A DNA stretch of 50,390 nt from Desulfuromonadaceae bacterium UBA2294 (lineage in GTDB: Bacteria; Desulfobacterota; Desulfuromonadia; Desulfuromonadales; UBA2294), in assembly GCA_002345625.1 (NCBI GenBank), contig DDWE01000026.1, positions 581-50,970 of the forward strand, written 5' to 3'. Made by a program: the position numbers and the translations under genes. The notes beneath the pieces were generated by a model. It searched no databases, was not told where the DNA came from, and was given only the letters and a program-made list of their open reading frames with translations. Numbering within the stretch: the first letter of the stretch is position 1; the number at the start of each line of letters is the position of its first letter. Below are positions 1-8,183 of this stretch, piece by piece.

Positions 1-237
1 GGCGGCCGTCATACGCCGTTCTTCAAAGGTTACCGCCCGCAGTTCTACTTCCGGACCACCGACGTGACCGGCATTTGTGAACTGCCGGAAGGGATCGAGA
101 TGGTTATGCCGGGCGACAATGTTGCTATGGTTGTAGATCTGATTACGCCGATCGCGATGGACGATGGCCTGCGTTTCGCAATCCGCGAAGGTGGCCGTAC
201 TGTTGGCGCTGGCGTTGTCAGCTCGATCATTGCCTAA
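1..237 (+). CDS. tuf: Elongation factor Tu, C-terminal part (5' end outside window)
   Basis: The reading frame is open from base 1 to a TAA at 235-237 and gives the last 78 residues of EF-Tu, the GTPase that carries aminoacyl-tRNA to the ribosome. The segment is beta-barrel domain 3, with the recognisable PEGIEMVMPGDN stretch and the conserved ending RTVGAGVVSSIIA. The start, GTP-binding domain and promoter lie upstream of the window. It is followed after 8-11 bases by rpsJ, the usual tuf-rpsJ arrangement at the head of the S10 operon, so the two are probably co-transcribed. Confidence 0.97.
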   Translation, partial: GGRHTPFFKGYRPQFYFRTTDVTGICELPEGIEMVMPGDNVAMVVDLITPIAMDDGLRFAIREGGRTVGAGVVSSIIA

Positions 238-248
238 GTGAGGGTATG

Positions 249-557
249 ATGCAGAACCAGAAGATCAGAATCAGACTGAAAGCTTATGATCACAAACTCC
301 TCGACCTCTCGGTGAACGAGATTGTCGATACGGCAAAACGTACCGGTGCCCGCATTGCCGGCCCCGTCCCGCTGCCGACCGTTATCAACAAGTACTGCGT
401 TCTGCGTGGACCGCATGTTGACAAGAAGAGCCGCGAGCAGTTCGAGATGCGCACCCACAAGCGCCTGCTCGACATCGTTGAGCCGACTCAGCAGACGGTT
501 GATGCGTTGATGAAGCTCGACCTCTCTGCCGGTGTTGACGTCGAGATCAAGCTGTAA
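249..557 (+). CDS. rpsJ: 30S ribosomal protein S10 (NusE)
   Basis: S10 is a 30S head protein and, as NusE, a partner of NusB in transcription antitermination. The 102-residue product begins MQNQKIRIRLKAYDHK, the normal bacterial start. Two ATGs lie in tandem (246 and 249); the second gives the canonical N-terminus, the first only adds a methionine. The length is typical. It is the first complete gene of the S10 operon, followed by rplC after 39 bases. Confidence 0.97.
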   Translation: MQNQKIRIRLKAYDHKLLDLSVNEIVDTAKRTGARIAGPVPLPTVINKYCVLRGPHVDKKSREQFEMRTHKRLLDIVEPTQQTVDALMKLDLSAGVDVEIKL

Positions 558-596
558 AGCCCGGAGTGATCTGGAAAGCGAATAAGGGTACGAACC

Positions 597-1235
597 ATGA
601 TCAAGGGAATTTTAGGTAAAAAACTGGGCATGACCCAGATCTTTGCGAAGGACGGCAAGCGGATTCCCGTAACTGTCGTTGAAGCCGGTCCCTGCACCGT
701 GCTGCAAAAAAAGACGGTGGCAACGGACGGCTATACTTCTGTGCAACTCGGTTTTGTCGAGAAGAGTGCACACCGGGTGAATAAGCCGGAGCTCGGCCAC
801 TTTCGCAAAGCCGGCAAGGGCGCTTTTGCTCATCTGCGTGAAGTCCGGATTGACAATGCCGACGAATTTCAGGTTGGTGATGAAATCACCTGCTCTGCGA
901 TCTTTGCCGCCGGTGATATCATCGATGTCAGCGGCACCAGCAAGGGCAAGGGCTTTCAGGGTGTCATCAAGCGCTGGAAGTTTTCCGGTGGTCGCAGCTC
1001 CCACGGCTCCATGTTCCATCGCGGCCCCGGTTCCATCGGCTGCAGCGCCTGGCCCTCCCGCGTGTTCAAAGGGAAGAAGATGGCTGGCCAGATGGGGAAT
1101 GAGCGCGTGACGGTGCAGAACCTGCAGATCGTTGAAGTTCGTCCCGAGGAGAACATCATCCTGGTCAAGGGAGCGATCCCCGGCGCCAAAAATGGCGTGG
1201 TGATGATCCAAAAAGCAGTGAAAGCCGTCGGCTAA
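597..1235 (+). CDS. rplC: 50S ribosomal protein L3
   Basis: L3 is an early assembly protein whose central extension reaches the peptidyl transferase centre. The 212-residue product starts MIKGILGKKLGMTQ and carries the glycine- and serine-rich loop with GSIGCSAWPSRVFKGKK and then AGQMGNERVTVQNL. In E. coli the glutamine that PrmB methylates lies in this last segment. Length and start are normal. It lies between rpsJ and rplD in the conserved S10 order. Confidence 0.97.
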   Translation: MIKGILGKKLGMTQIFAKDGKRIPVTVVEAGPCTVLQKKTVATDGYTSVQLGFVEKSAHRVNKPELGHFRKAGKGAFAHLREVRIDNADEFQVGDEITCSAIFAAGDIIDVSGTSKGKGFQGVIKRWKFSGGRSSHGSMFHRGPGSIGCSAWPSRVFKGKKMAGQMGNERVTVQNLQIVEVRPEENIILVKGAIPGAKNGVVMIQKAVKAVG

Positions 1236-1271
1236 TAAGCGGCTTTTGATCAGGATTCAGGAGATTAGTCC

Positions 1272-1895
1272 ATGGCAAAAATTGCTGTTTATGACATGAA
1301 TCGCAAGCAGGTCTCCGAGCGTGAGCTTGATGACGCCGTGTTCAACACGGACGTCAAGGGGTACCTGATCCACGATATGGTTCGCTACCAGTTGGCAGCG
1401 CGTCGCAGTGGCAATGCTAAGACCAAAGGCCGCAGCGAAGTCGCTGGTGGCGGCAAGAAACCCTACAAGCAAAAGGGAACGGGTAATGCCCGTCAGGGTT
1501 GCATTCGTGCGCCGCACTATGTCGGTGGTGGTGTTGTCTTTGGCCCGCAACCGCGCGACTACAGCTTCAAGCTGAATCGCAAGGTTAAGAAAGGCGCACT
1601 CAAGAGTGCCCTGTCCCTGCGCTTCAAAGAGGGCAAACTGACCGTACTGAACCAGCTGTTGATGGAAAAGATCAGCACCAAGAACTTTGCCGAAGTCCTC
1701 GGTCGTTTCGAGCTCGACAACGTCCTGATTGTGATCGATGACACCAACGCCGGAGTGGAACTGTCGGCCCGCAACTTGCCGCACGTCAAGGTGCTGCGCA
1801 GCGAAGGCGTCAACGTTTACGATGTGATGAAGTATCGCAACATGCTTATCACGGAAGAAGCCGTTGCCAAGCTGGAAGGAGCTTTAGCGCAATGA
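1272..1895 (+). CDS. rplD: 50S ribosomal protein L4
   Basis: L4 binds 23S rRNA domain I and sends a loop into the exit tunnel. The 207-residue product has the basic loop around GGGKKPYKQKGTGNARQG (about residues 58-75) that contacts the tunnel. In E. coli L4 also represses its own operon; the leader needed to test that here lies outside or upstream of the window. Its 3' end overlaps rplW by four bases (ATGA), a sign of translational coupling. Confidence 0.97.
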   Translation: MAKIAVYDMNRKQVSERELDDAVFNTDVKGYLIHDMVRYQLAARRSGNAKTKGRSEVAGGGKKPYKQKGTGNARQGCIRAPHYVGGGVVFGPQPRDYSFKLNRKVKKGALKSALSLRFKEGKLTVLNQLLMEKISTKNFAEVLGRFELDNVLIVIDDTNAGVELSARNLPHVKVLRSEGVNVYDVMKYRNMLITEEAVAKLEGALAQ

Positions 1896-2179
1896 GACCG
1901 CTGCATCAGATTATCAAGAAGCCGTTGATTACCGAGAAGACCAACCTGCAAAAAGAAGTTAGCCGGGTTGTCGCCTTCGAAGTGTCGCTGAATGCCAACA
2001 AGGTCGAAATCAAACAGGCCGTGGAAAAAGCATTCAATGTCAAGGTGACTGACGTGAACACAACCGTTGCCGTCGGCAAGGTCAAACGTGTCGGCGCAAA
2101 ATACGGCAAGAGGTCGAATCGCAAAAAAGCCTACGTCACTTTGGCGGAAGGTAGCAATGTCGACTTCTTCGGTGTTTAA
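1892..2179 (+). CDS. rplW: 50S ribosomal protein L23
   Basis: L23 sits at the rim of the polypeptide exit tunnel and is the docking site for trigger factor and the signal recognition particle. The 95-residue product has the family start MRPLHQIIKKPLITEKT and the basic segment VKRVGAKYGKRSNRKKAYVTL. The start overlaps the rplD stop (ATGA), so its translation is probably coupled to that of L4. Confidence 0.97.
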   Translation: MRPLHQIIKKPLITEKTNLQKEVSRVVAFEVSLNANKVEIKQAVEKAFNVKVTDVNTTVAVGKVKRVGAKYGKRSNRKKAYVTLAEGSNVDFFGV

Positions 2180-2213
2180 CAGGCGAAAACTTTTTTAAGA
2201 CGGAGTTAGAATA

Positions 2214-3038
2214 ATGGGGATCAAAAGCTATAAGCCGACCTCTCCCGGTCGCCGCGGGATGACCTCCTCGACCTTTGAGGAAATCACCACATCGCGGCCG
2301 GAGAAATCGTTGCTGGCGCCTCTTTCGAAAAGTGGCGGCCGGAACAATTACGGCCGGATCACCAAGCGTCACACTGGTGGCGGACATAAACGCAAGTATC
2401 GGATCATCGACTTCAAGCGGGACAAGAAGGAGATTGAGGCCAAGGTTGTTTCGGTTGAATATGACCCGAACCGCTCTGCCCGCATCGCTCTGATCTGCTA
2501 CCTTGATGGAGAGAAGCGCTACATTCTGGCACCGGCCGGGGTTACCGTCGGCGATAAGGTCATTGCCAGCAACGATGCCGATATCGTGCCGGGTAACGCC
2601 ATGTCGATCCGCTCGATCCCCCTCGGTACCTGGGTGCACAACATTGAGCTGAAAGTTGGTAAAGGTGGTCAGTTGGCACGCAGCGCCGGCACCTATGCCA
2701 TGCTCGCTGCCAAAGATGGCAAATATGCTCAACTGCGTCTCCCTTCCGGTGAAGTGCGTCTGGTCCATCAGGACTGCTGTGCGACCATTGGGCAGGTTGG
2801 CAACGCGGATCATGAAAATGTTGTCATCGGCAAGGCCGGCCGTAACCGCTGGCTCGGCAAGCGTCCGCAGTCGCGCGGCGTCGCCATGAACCCGGTAGAC
2901 CATCCGCATGGTGGTGGTGAGGGCAAAAGCTCCGGTGGTCGCCATCCGGTCACCCCGTGGGGTGTTCCGACCAAAGGTTACAAAACCCGTACCAACAAGC
3001 GCACCGACCGCTTTATCGTGCGCCGGCGCAAGAAATAA
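2214..3038 (+). CDS. rplB: 50S ribosomal protein L2
   Basis: L2 is needed for subunit association and peptidyl transferase activity. The 274-residue product has the family start MGIKSYKPTSPGRRGMT and, near the C-terminus, the invariant GVAMNPVDHPHGGGEG with the conserved histidines. Length is normal. It lies 34 bases after rplW and 38 bases before rpsS. The mid-part shows the expected OB-fold/SH3-like domains; no anomaly was seen. Confidence 0.98.
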   Translation: MGIKSYKPTSPGRRGMTSSTFEEITTSRPEKSLLAPLSKSGGRNNYGRITKRHTGGGHKRKYRIIDFKRDKKEIEAKVVSVEYDPNRSARIALICYLDGEKRYILAPAGVTVGDKVIASNDADIVPGNAMSIRSIPLGTWVHNIELKVGKGGQLARSAGTYAMLAAKDGKYAQLRLPSGEVRLVHQDCCATIGQVGNADHENVVIGKAGRNRWLGKRPQSRGVAMNPVDHPHGGGEGKSSGGRHPVTPWGVPTKGYKTRTNKRTDRFIVRRRKK

Positions 3039-3076
3039 AAGACGTTTCGCGTCATTGTAAATAAGAGGAGACGACA

Positions 3077-3349
3077 GTGGCTAGATCGATTAAAAAAGGG
3101 CCGTACGTTCAGGACTGCCTGCTGCGCAAAGTGGGAACAGGCGCTGCCGGTGCAAACAAAGTTATCAAGACCTGGTCGCGCCGTTCGACGATTTTTCCCG
3201 AATTTGTCGGAATGACCTTTGCCGTTCATAACGGGCGCAAGTTCGTGCCGGTGTTTGTATCCGAGAACATGGTAGGTCACAAGCTCGGTGAATTCGCCCC
3301 GACGCGGACCTACTACGGCCACGGTGCTGACAAGAAGAGCAAACGGTAA
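3077..3349 (+). CDS. rpsS: 30S ribosomal protein S19
   Basis: S19 forms a complex with S13 in the 30S head near the A and P sites. The 90-residue product starts at GTG (MARSIKKGPYVQ) behind the ribosome binding site AGAGGAG, and includes the conserved FVGMTFAVHNGRKFVPV segment. Length and order (rplB-rpsS-rplV) are standard. Confidence 0.97.
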   Translation: MARSIKKGPYVQDCLLRKVGTGAAGANKVIKTWSRRSTIFPEFVGMTFAVHNGRKFVPVFVSENMVGHKLGEFAPTRTYYGHGADKKSKR

Positions 3350-3374
3350 TAAAGGCCGGTAGAGGAGTTTTGTA

Positions 3375-3707
3375 ATGGAAGCGAAAGCAGTGCTTAAATT
3401 TGCTCGTCTGTCCCCCCAGAAGACCCGTCTGGTGATCGACATGATTCGTGGCAAGGGAGTTCAGGATGCTCTGAATATCCTCAAGTTTTCCCCGAAAAAA
3501 TCGTCAGACATCGTCTCAAAGCTTCTCAGTTCGGCTGTTGCCAACGCTGAGCAGAAGGGTGTGTCCGACGTCGACCGTCTGTTTGTCAAGGCGATCACCG
3601 TCGACCAGGGACCTGCCCTGCGCCGGTTCATGCCGCGAGCTCAGGGTCGTGCGACCCGCATTCGTAAGCCGACCAGTCACATCACGGTCGTGCTTGACGA
3701 AAAATAG
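3375..3707 (+). CDS. rplV: 50S ribosomal protein L22
   Basis: L22 has a globular surface domain and a long hairpin lining the exit tunnel at the macrolide-sensitive constriction. The 110-residue product has the family pattern LSPQKTRLVIDMIRGK near its start and the tunnel hairpin near residues 80-100 with RFMPRAQGRATRIRKPTSH. AGAGGAG precedes the ATG. Start and length are typical. Confidence 0.97.
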   Translation: MEAKAVLKFARLSPQKTRLVIDMIRGKGVQDALNILKFSPKKSSDIVSKLLSSAVANAEQKGVSDVDRLFVKAITVDQGPALRRFMPRAQGRATRIRKPTSHITVVLDEK

Positions 3708-3728
3708 TTCCTTTTAGGAGGTGATGGT

Positions 3729-4376
3729 TTGGGCCAGAAAGTACATCCAATAGGTTTCCGTCTCGGTATTATTCGCACCTGGGAGTCCCGGTGGTATGCC
3801 GAGTCCGATTATGCCAAGCTGCTCCATGAAGATATCAAGCTGCGCAACTATCTGAAGAAGCGGCTGTATCATGCGGGTATCTCAAAGATCGAGATGGAGC
3901 GTGCTGCGAGCAAGGTCAAGATCCACATTCACGCGGCGCGTCCCGGTATCATTATCGGGAAAAAAGGCTCCGAGGTGGAAGTGCTGAAGCGTGAGCTGGC
4001 CAAACTCACCGACAACGAGATCTTTATCAACATTCAGGAAGTGCGCAAGCCCGAGATTGATGCGCAGCTGGTGGCCGAAAGCGTCGCCCTGCAACTCGAG
4101 CGCCGCGTCGCCTTTCGTCGTGCGATGAAGAAGTCGGTCGGTCAAGCCCTCAAGTTCGGTGCGCAGGGGATCAAGATCAACTGCGCCGGTCGTCTCGGCG
4201 GTGCTGAGATGAGCCGTACCGAGTGGTACCGCGAAGGCCGTGTGCCGCTTCACACTCTGCGCGCCGATATCGATTATGGCTTTGCCGAAGCGAAGACCAC
4301 CTACGGCATTATCGGTGTCAAGGTGCTGATCTTCAAAGGCGAGGTTCTTGCGCAGAACCAGCTTCAAACGAAATAG
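3729..4376 (+). CDS. rpsC: 30S ribosomal protein S3
   Basis: S3 forms part of the mRNA entry channel. The 215-residue product starts at TTG (MGQKVHPIGFRLG) behind AGGAGGTGA. Its type II KH domain shows PGIIIGKKGSEVE with the GXXG loop G-K-K-G at residues 77-80, and the C-terminal domain ends with the conserved YGIIGVKVLIFKGE. Length is normal for the family. Confidence 0.97.
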   Translation: MGQKVHPIGFRLGIIRTWESRWYAESDYAKLLHEDIKLRNYLKKRLYHAGISKIEMERAASKVKIHIHAARPGIIIGKKGSEVEVLKRELAKLTDNEIFINIQEVRKPEIDAQLVAESVALQLERRVAFRRAMKKSVGQALKFGAQGIKINCAGRLGGAEMSRTEWYREGRVPLHTLRADIDYGFAEAKTTYGIIGVKVLIFKGEVLAQNQLQTK

Positions 4377-4388
4377 GAGTCTGGCGTC

Positions 4389-4814
4389 ATGTTAATGCCA
4401 AAGAAGGTTAAGCACAGAAAACAGTTTAAAGGCCGGATGAAGGGCACAAATCCGGGCGGAACTGATCTCAATTTCGGCGATTTCGGTCTTCAGGCTCTTG
4501 ATTGCGGTTGGCTTACAGCACGCCAGATTGAGGCGGCCCGTCGCGCCATGACCCGTTATGTCAAGCGCGGTGGCAAGATCTGGATCCGTGTCTTCCCGGA
4601 CAAGCCGCTGACCAGCAAGCCGGCCGAGACCCGTATGGGTAAAGGTAAAGGCTCTCCCGATAGTTGGGTTGCCGTGGTCCGGCCTGGGAAAATCCTGTAT
4701 GAAATGCAGGGTGTTGCTGAAGAGATCGCCCGCGAGGCGTTGCGACTGGCAGCCCACAAGCTGCCGATGAAAACCAAGTTTGTCAGCAGGGAGGAGGTGC
4801 CCCATGAAGGCTAA
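4389..4814 (+). CDS. rplP: 50S ribosomal protein L16
   Basis: L16 binds near the A site and the central protuberance and helps seat aminoacyl-tRNA. The 141-residue product begins MLMPKKVKHRKQFKGRM and contains the conserved arginine- and lysine-rich core (WIRVFPDKPLTSKPAETRMG). An ATG six bases downstream would give MPKKVKHRK; both N-termini occur in the family. It overlaps rpmC by 11 bases. Confidence 0.97.
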   Translation: MLMPKKVKHRKQFKGRMKGTNPGGTDLNFGDFGLQALDCGWLTARQIEAARRAMTRYVKRGGKIWIRVFPDKPLTSKPAETRMGKGKGSPDSWVAVVRPGKILYEMQGVAEEIAREALRLAAHKLPMKTKFVSREEVPHEG

Positions 4815-4992
4815 TGATATCAGGGGCCTCAACATGGATGAGTTGGAGAAAAAAGGGCAGGAGTTGCATCAGGAACTGTTCAACCTGCGCTTCCAACTTC
4901 ACACCGGGCATCTGGAGAATAACACCCGGATCTCCATGGTGAAAAAAGATATTGCACGCGTCCAGACCGTGCTGCGCGAGAAGCGCTCTTAA
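4804..4992 (+). CDS. rpmC: 50S ribosomal protein L29
   Basis: L29 is a small two-helix protein at the tunnel exit beside L23. The chosen ATG at 4804 gives 62 residues (MKANDIRGLNMDELEKKGQE), the normal L29 start, and is preceded by GGGAGGAGG inside the end of rplP. An upstream in-frame start at 4780 would add eight residues foreign to the family. The product ends in the helical segment typical of L29. Confidence 0.96.
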   Translation: MKANDIRGLNMDELEKKGQELHQELFNLRFQLHTGHLENNTRISMVKKDIARVQTVLREKRS

Positions 4993-5011
4993 GAAGAATT
5001 TGAGGAATACC

Positions 5012-5278
5012 ATGACGACACAGCGTGGAAACCGGAAAACTCAGGTCGGGATTGTTGCCAGCGACAAAATGGACAAGACTGTCGTAGTCAAAGTCGAGCA
5101 GTTGGTGATGCATCCCGTCTACAAGAAGTACATCAAGCGGAACGTTAAGTTCAAGGCGCACGACGCCGAGAATACCTGCGCTATTGGGGACAAGGTGCTG
5201 ATCGTTGAGACTCGCCCTATGTCCAAGGACAAGCGCTGGAAGGTTCGCGAGATCCTTGAAAAGAACGTGACCGTCTAG
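5012..5278 (+). CDS. rpsQ: 30S ribosomal protein S17
   Basis: S17 is a primary 16S rRNA-binding OB-fold protein. The ATG at 5012, behind TGAGGAATACC, gives 88 residues (MTTQRGNRKTQVGIVASDKM). An in-frame start 60 bases upstream lies inside rpmC and gives an unrelated N-terminus, so it was rejected. The conserved MDKTVVVKVE and the histidine-containing VMHPVYKKYIKR segments are present. Confidence 0.96.
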   Translation: MTTQRGNRKTQVGIVASDKMDKTVVVKVEQLVMHPVYKKYIKRNVKFKAHDAENTCAIGDKVLIVETRPMSKDKRWKVREILEKNVTV

Positions 5279-5290
5279 GAGATACGACCC

Positions 5291-5659
5291 ATGATTCAGA
5301 TGCAATCAATGCTTGATGTTGCCGACAATTCCGGAGCCCGGAAACTGTGCTGCATTAAGGTTCCCGGTGGTTCGAAGCGCAAATATGCGGGCCTGGGAGA
5401 CATTATCGTCTGTTCGGTCAAGGAAGCCTTGCCCGGATCGAAAGTCAAAAAAGGCGATGTTGTCAAGGCGGTCATTGTCCGGACTGCGAAAGAGGTGAAC
5501 CGCGCTGACGGGTCTCTGATTCGCTTCGATAACAATTCCGCAGTTGTCGTCAACAATGCCGGTGAGCCGGTCGGGACCCGTATTTTTGGCCCGGTGGCGA
5601 GAGAGCTGCGTGCGAAGCGTTTCATGAAAATCGTTTCGCTGGCTCCGGAAGTACTATAA
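5291..5659 (+). CDS. rplN: 50S ribosomal protein L14
   Basis: L14 lies at the subunit interface and is the contact for the silencing factor RsfS in many bacteria. The 122-residue product begins MIQMQSMLDVADNSGARK and contains GSKRKYAGLGDIIV and the conserved ending FMKIVSLAPEVL. Length and start exactly match the family. It is 12 bases from rpsQ. Confidence 0.98.
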   Translation: MIQMQSMLDVADNSGARKLCCIKVPGGSKRKYAGLGDIIVCSVKEALPGSKVKKGDVVKAVIVRTAKEVNRADGSLIRFDNNSAVVVNNAGEPVGTRIFGPVARELRAKRFMKIVSLAPEVL

Positions 5660-5679
5660 GGGGATTGGGAGAGACGATA

Positions 5680-6009
5680 ATGGCAGCGACGAAGCTTCAC
5701 GTCAAAAAAGACGATACGGTCATGATTCTGGCCGGCAAAGACAAGGGCAAGACCGGTAAGGTCATGCGTGTCATGTCGGAAAAAGGCCAGGTTGTGGTTG
5801 AGAACATCAACATGATCAAGCGGCATACCCGCCCGAACCAGCGTAACAATGAAGGTGGGATTATCGAGAAAGAAGCGTCTCTCGACGCATCCAATGTCCT
5901 GCTTGTCTGCGGATCCTGCCATAAAGCAGCGCGGACCGGCATGCGTACACTCGATAACGGCAGCAAGGTCCGCTTCTGCAAGAAGTGTAACGAGATAGTG
6001 GACAAGTAA
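5680..6009 (+). CDS. rplX: 50S ribosomal protein L24, zinc-ribbon form
   Basis: L24 is an assembly initiator carrying a KOW motif. The ATG at 5680 follows GGGAGA and gives 109 residues; an upstream in-frame TTG at 5665 would add five residues and lies over the ribosome binding site. The KOW region (VMILAGKDKGKTGKVMRV) is at about residues 13-32. Four cysteines at 77, 80, 100 and 103 form a C-x2-C...C-x2-C set that looks like a zinc ribbon, as in several non-enteric L24 proteins; E. coli L24 lacks the full set. Confidence 0.96.
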   Translation: MAATKLHVKKDDTVMILAGKDKGKTGKVMRVMSEKGQVVVENINMIKRHTRPNQRNNEGGIIEKEASLDASNVLLVCGSCHKAARTGMRTLDNGSKVRFCKKCNEIVDK

Positions 6010-6020
6010 TGGAGACCTCC

Positions 6021-6560
6021 ATGACCAGACTGCAGGAAAAATATCAGAAAGAGCTACTGCCGGAACTGATGCAGGAACTTCAGCTCAAGAATGTGATGGA
6101 AGCACCCCGGATTGAGAAGGTCGTGGTAAACATGGGCCTGGGCGAAGCCATCCAGAATATCAAGGTGCTCGAGTCGGCTGTTGTTGAACTCGGTCGCATT
6201 ACCGGGCAGAAGGCAATGATTACTCGCGCCAAGCGTTCCATTGCCCAGTTCAAGCTGCGCGAGGGGATGCCGATCGGTTGCTCGGTGACTTTGCGCCGGC
6301 AGCGGGCATACGAGTTTCTTGATCGTTTGATCAATGTTGCCCTGCCGCGCGTACGCGACTTCAAGGGGATTTCGCCGAAGGCTTTTGATGGCCGTGGCAA
6401 CTATACCCTCGGTATTCGTGAGCAGATCATCTTCCCGGAGATCGACCTTGAGAAAATTGACAAGGTCAAGGGCCTCAACGTGACCATCGTCACCACTGCC
6501 CGGACTGACGAACAGGGACGTGCCCTGCTCGGCAAAATGGGTATGCCCTTTCGGAAATAG
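6021..6560 (+). CDS. rplE: 50S ribosomal protein L5
   Basis: L5 binds 5S rRNA and joins the central protuberance. The ATG at 6021, behind GGAG, gives the standard 179 residues (MTRLQEKYQKELLPELM). A further ATG at 6009 overlaps the rplX stop but has no ribosome binding site of its own. The conserved RIEKVVVNMGLGEA-like segment and GIREQIIFPEID are present. Confidence 0.97.
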   Translation: MTRLQEKYQKELLPELMQELQLKNVMEAPRIEKVVVNMGLGEAIQNIKVLESAVVELGRITGQKAMITRAKRSIAQFKLREGMPIGCSVTLRRQRAYEFLDRLINVALPRVRDFKGISPKAFDGRGNYTLGIREQIIFPEIDLEKIDKVKGLNVTIVTTARTDEQGRALLGKMGMPFRK

Positions 6561-6584
6561 TACACGCGTCAAGCGGAGGAAATT

Positions 6585-6770
6585 GTGGCTAAGAAATCGT
6601 TGAGGAACAAGGCCAGCCAGCCGAACAAGTTTCAGGTTCGCGACTACAACCGTTGCCCGCTGTGCGGTCGGCCGCGGGCCTACTATCGTAAATTTGATAT
6701 GTGCCGGATCTGTCTGCGTAAGCTGGCATCCGAAGGTAAAATCCCAGGCGTCGTCAAGTCGAGCTGGTAA
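6585..6770 (+). CDS. rpsN: 30S ribosomal protein S14, type Z
   Basis: S14 is a 30S head protein. This is the short zinc-binding type: 61 residues with cysteines at 24, 27, 40 and 43 (CPLCG...CRIC). It starts at GTG behind AGCGGAGG. The long zinc-free type is about 100 residues, so the form is clear from length alone. The MAKKSLRNK start and GKIPGVVKSSW end match type Z proteins. Confidence 0.97.
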   Translation: MAKKSLRNKASQPNKFQVRDYNRCPLCGRPRAYYRKFDMCRICLRKLASEGKIPGVVKSSW

Positions 6771-6793
6771 CAAAGAAAGAAGGAGTCGCATCC

Positions 6794-7192
6794 ATGGGAA
6801 TGACGGATCCGATCGCAGACATGTTGACCCGCATTCGTAACGCGGGCCTTGCGCGACATCAAAAAACTGATATGCCCGCTTCGACCATCAAGGAAGCACT
6901 GGCGACAGTTCTGAAAGAGCAGGGGTACATCAAGAATTTAAAGATGTCCTCCGACGACAAGCAAGGGGTTCTGCGCATCTATCTGAAGTATGATGAGGAA
7001 AATTGCCCGGTGATTCACGAAATCACCCGCGTTTCCACCCCCGGCCGCCGTGTTTACGTGGGCAAGGACGAGATCCCGAAAGTGAAAAACGGACTCGGCT
7101 GCGCCATCGTCTCAACCTCAAAAGGGTTGATGGACGGCGAATCGGCCCGCGCTGCCCAGGTTGGCGGCGAGTTTATCTGTACCGTCTGGTAA
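6794..7192 (+). CDS. rpsH: 30S ribosomal protein S8
   Basis: S8 binds the central domain of 16S rRNA and in E. coli represses the spc operon. The 132-residue product has the family start MTDPIADMLTRIRNA (after two extra residues) and the RNA-binding end with STSKGLMDGESAR, GGEFICTVW. AAGGAG lies at a good distance from the ATG at 6794; the ATG at 6800 is the alternative. Confidence 0.97.
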   Translation: MGMTDPIADMLTRIRNAGLARHQKTDMPASTIKEALATVLKEQGYIKNLKMSSDDKQGVLRIYLKYDEENCPVIHEITRVSTPGRRVYVGKDEIPKVKNGLGCAIVSTSKGLMDGESARAAQVGGEFICTVW

Positions 7193-7219
7193 GCACTCGA
7201 CTGGTCAAGGAGTAGATTC

Positions 7220-7762
7220 ATGTCCCGAATTGGCAAACAGCCTATTTCGATACCGGGCGGCGTTAAAGTCGCTCTCGCTGATACGGAAATTTCCGTACAG
7301 GGCCCTAAAGGAAACCTGAAGCGTCTTCTTCCTGCCACTGTCAAGGTCGAAGTTGAAGCTGATGTGATCCGCGTCTGTCCGCCGGTTAACCCGCGTGAGA
7401 CGACGGCGCTGCAGGGGCTGACCCGCACTCTGATTGCCAATATGGTTGAAGGGGTGACCAAGGGTTATCAACGTATCCTGGAGATCAATGGCGTCGGTTA
7501 TCGCGCCGAGATGAAAGGGAAAGTCCTGAATCTCGCTCTTGGCTACTCCCATCCGGTTGAGTATCCGCTCCCTGAAGGGATCAGTGCAGAGGTCGATCCG
7601 AAGAGTAACAAGATTACTCTGAACGGTATTGACAAGGAACTGCTCGGAGCAACCGCTGCCAAGATCCGTTCCTTCCGTGCACCGGAGCCCTACAAGGGTA
7701 AGGGGATCAAGTACGCCGAGGAGCGCATCCTGCGCAAAGCTGGCAAGACCGGTAAAAAGTAA
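7220..7762 (+). CDS. rplF: 50S ribosomal protein L6
   Basis: L6 lies near the factor-binding site and sarcin-ricin loop. The 180-residue product begins MSRIGKQPISIPGGVKV and contains both duplicated domains; the second ends with the signature EPYKGKGIKYAEERI and a basic tail KAGKTGKK. AAGGAG precedes the ATG. Length is normal. Confidence 0.97.
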   Translation: MSRIGKQPISIPGGVKVALADTEISVQGPKGNLKRLLPATVKVEVEADVIRVCPPVNPRETTALQGLTRTLIANMVEGVTKGYQRILEINGVGYRAEMKGKVLNLALGYSHPVEYPLPEGISAEVDPKSNKITLNGIDKELLGATAAKIRSFRAPEPYKGKGIKYAEERILRKAGKTGKK

Positions 7763-7796
7763 AGTTTTCTTTAAGAAGGCATGAAGGAGATAGAAC

Positions 7797-8165
7797 GTGA
7801 ACGCCTCAATTGAAAGACGTCAGGCACGCCTGAAAAGAAAGGCCCGCGTAAGGCGCACAGTCCGCGGCACCGATGAGCGTCCGCGCCTGTCCGTTTTCCG
7901 CAGTGCAAAGCACATTTACGCCCAGATCATCGAAGATTCCACCGGCAGAACTCTGGCTGCGGCATCGACTGCATGCAAGGATGTCGCTGATGGGCTGAAG
8001 AATTCCGGCAACGTCGAAGCGGCGAAAGTGGTAGGTGCCGCTATCGCCAAGAAGGCGCTGTCAAATAATATCAAGCAAGTGGTTTTCGACCGCAACGGTT
8101 TTCTGTACCACGGCCGCGTTAAGGCGCTGGCTGATGCGGCACGGGAAGCCGGGCTGTCCTTTTAA
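7797..8165 (+). CDS. rplR: 50S ribosomal protein L18
   Basis: L18 carries 5S rRNA to the large subunit together with L5. The 122-residue product starts at GTG behind AAGGAGATAGAAC. It has the basic N-terminal tail (RRQARLKRKARVRRTVRG) and the conserved RPRLSVFRSAKHIYAQ and YHGRVKALADAAREAGL segments. Normal length; between rplF and rpsE as usual. Confidence 0.97.
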   Translation: MNASIERRQARLKRKARVRRTVRGTDERPRLSVFRSAKHIYAQIIEDSTGRTLAAASTACKDVADGLKNSGNVEAAKVVGAAIAKKALSNNIKQVVFDRNGFLYHGRVKALADAAREAGLSF

Positions 8166-8183
8166 CCGAAGGAGTGAGCGTTG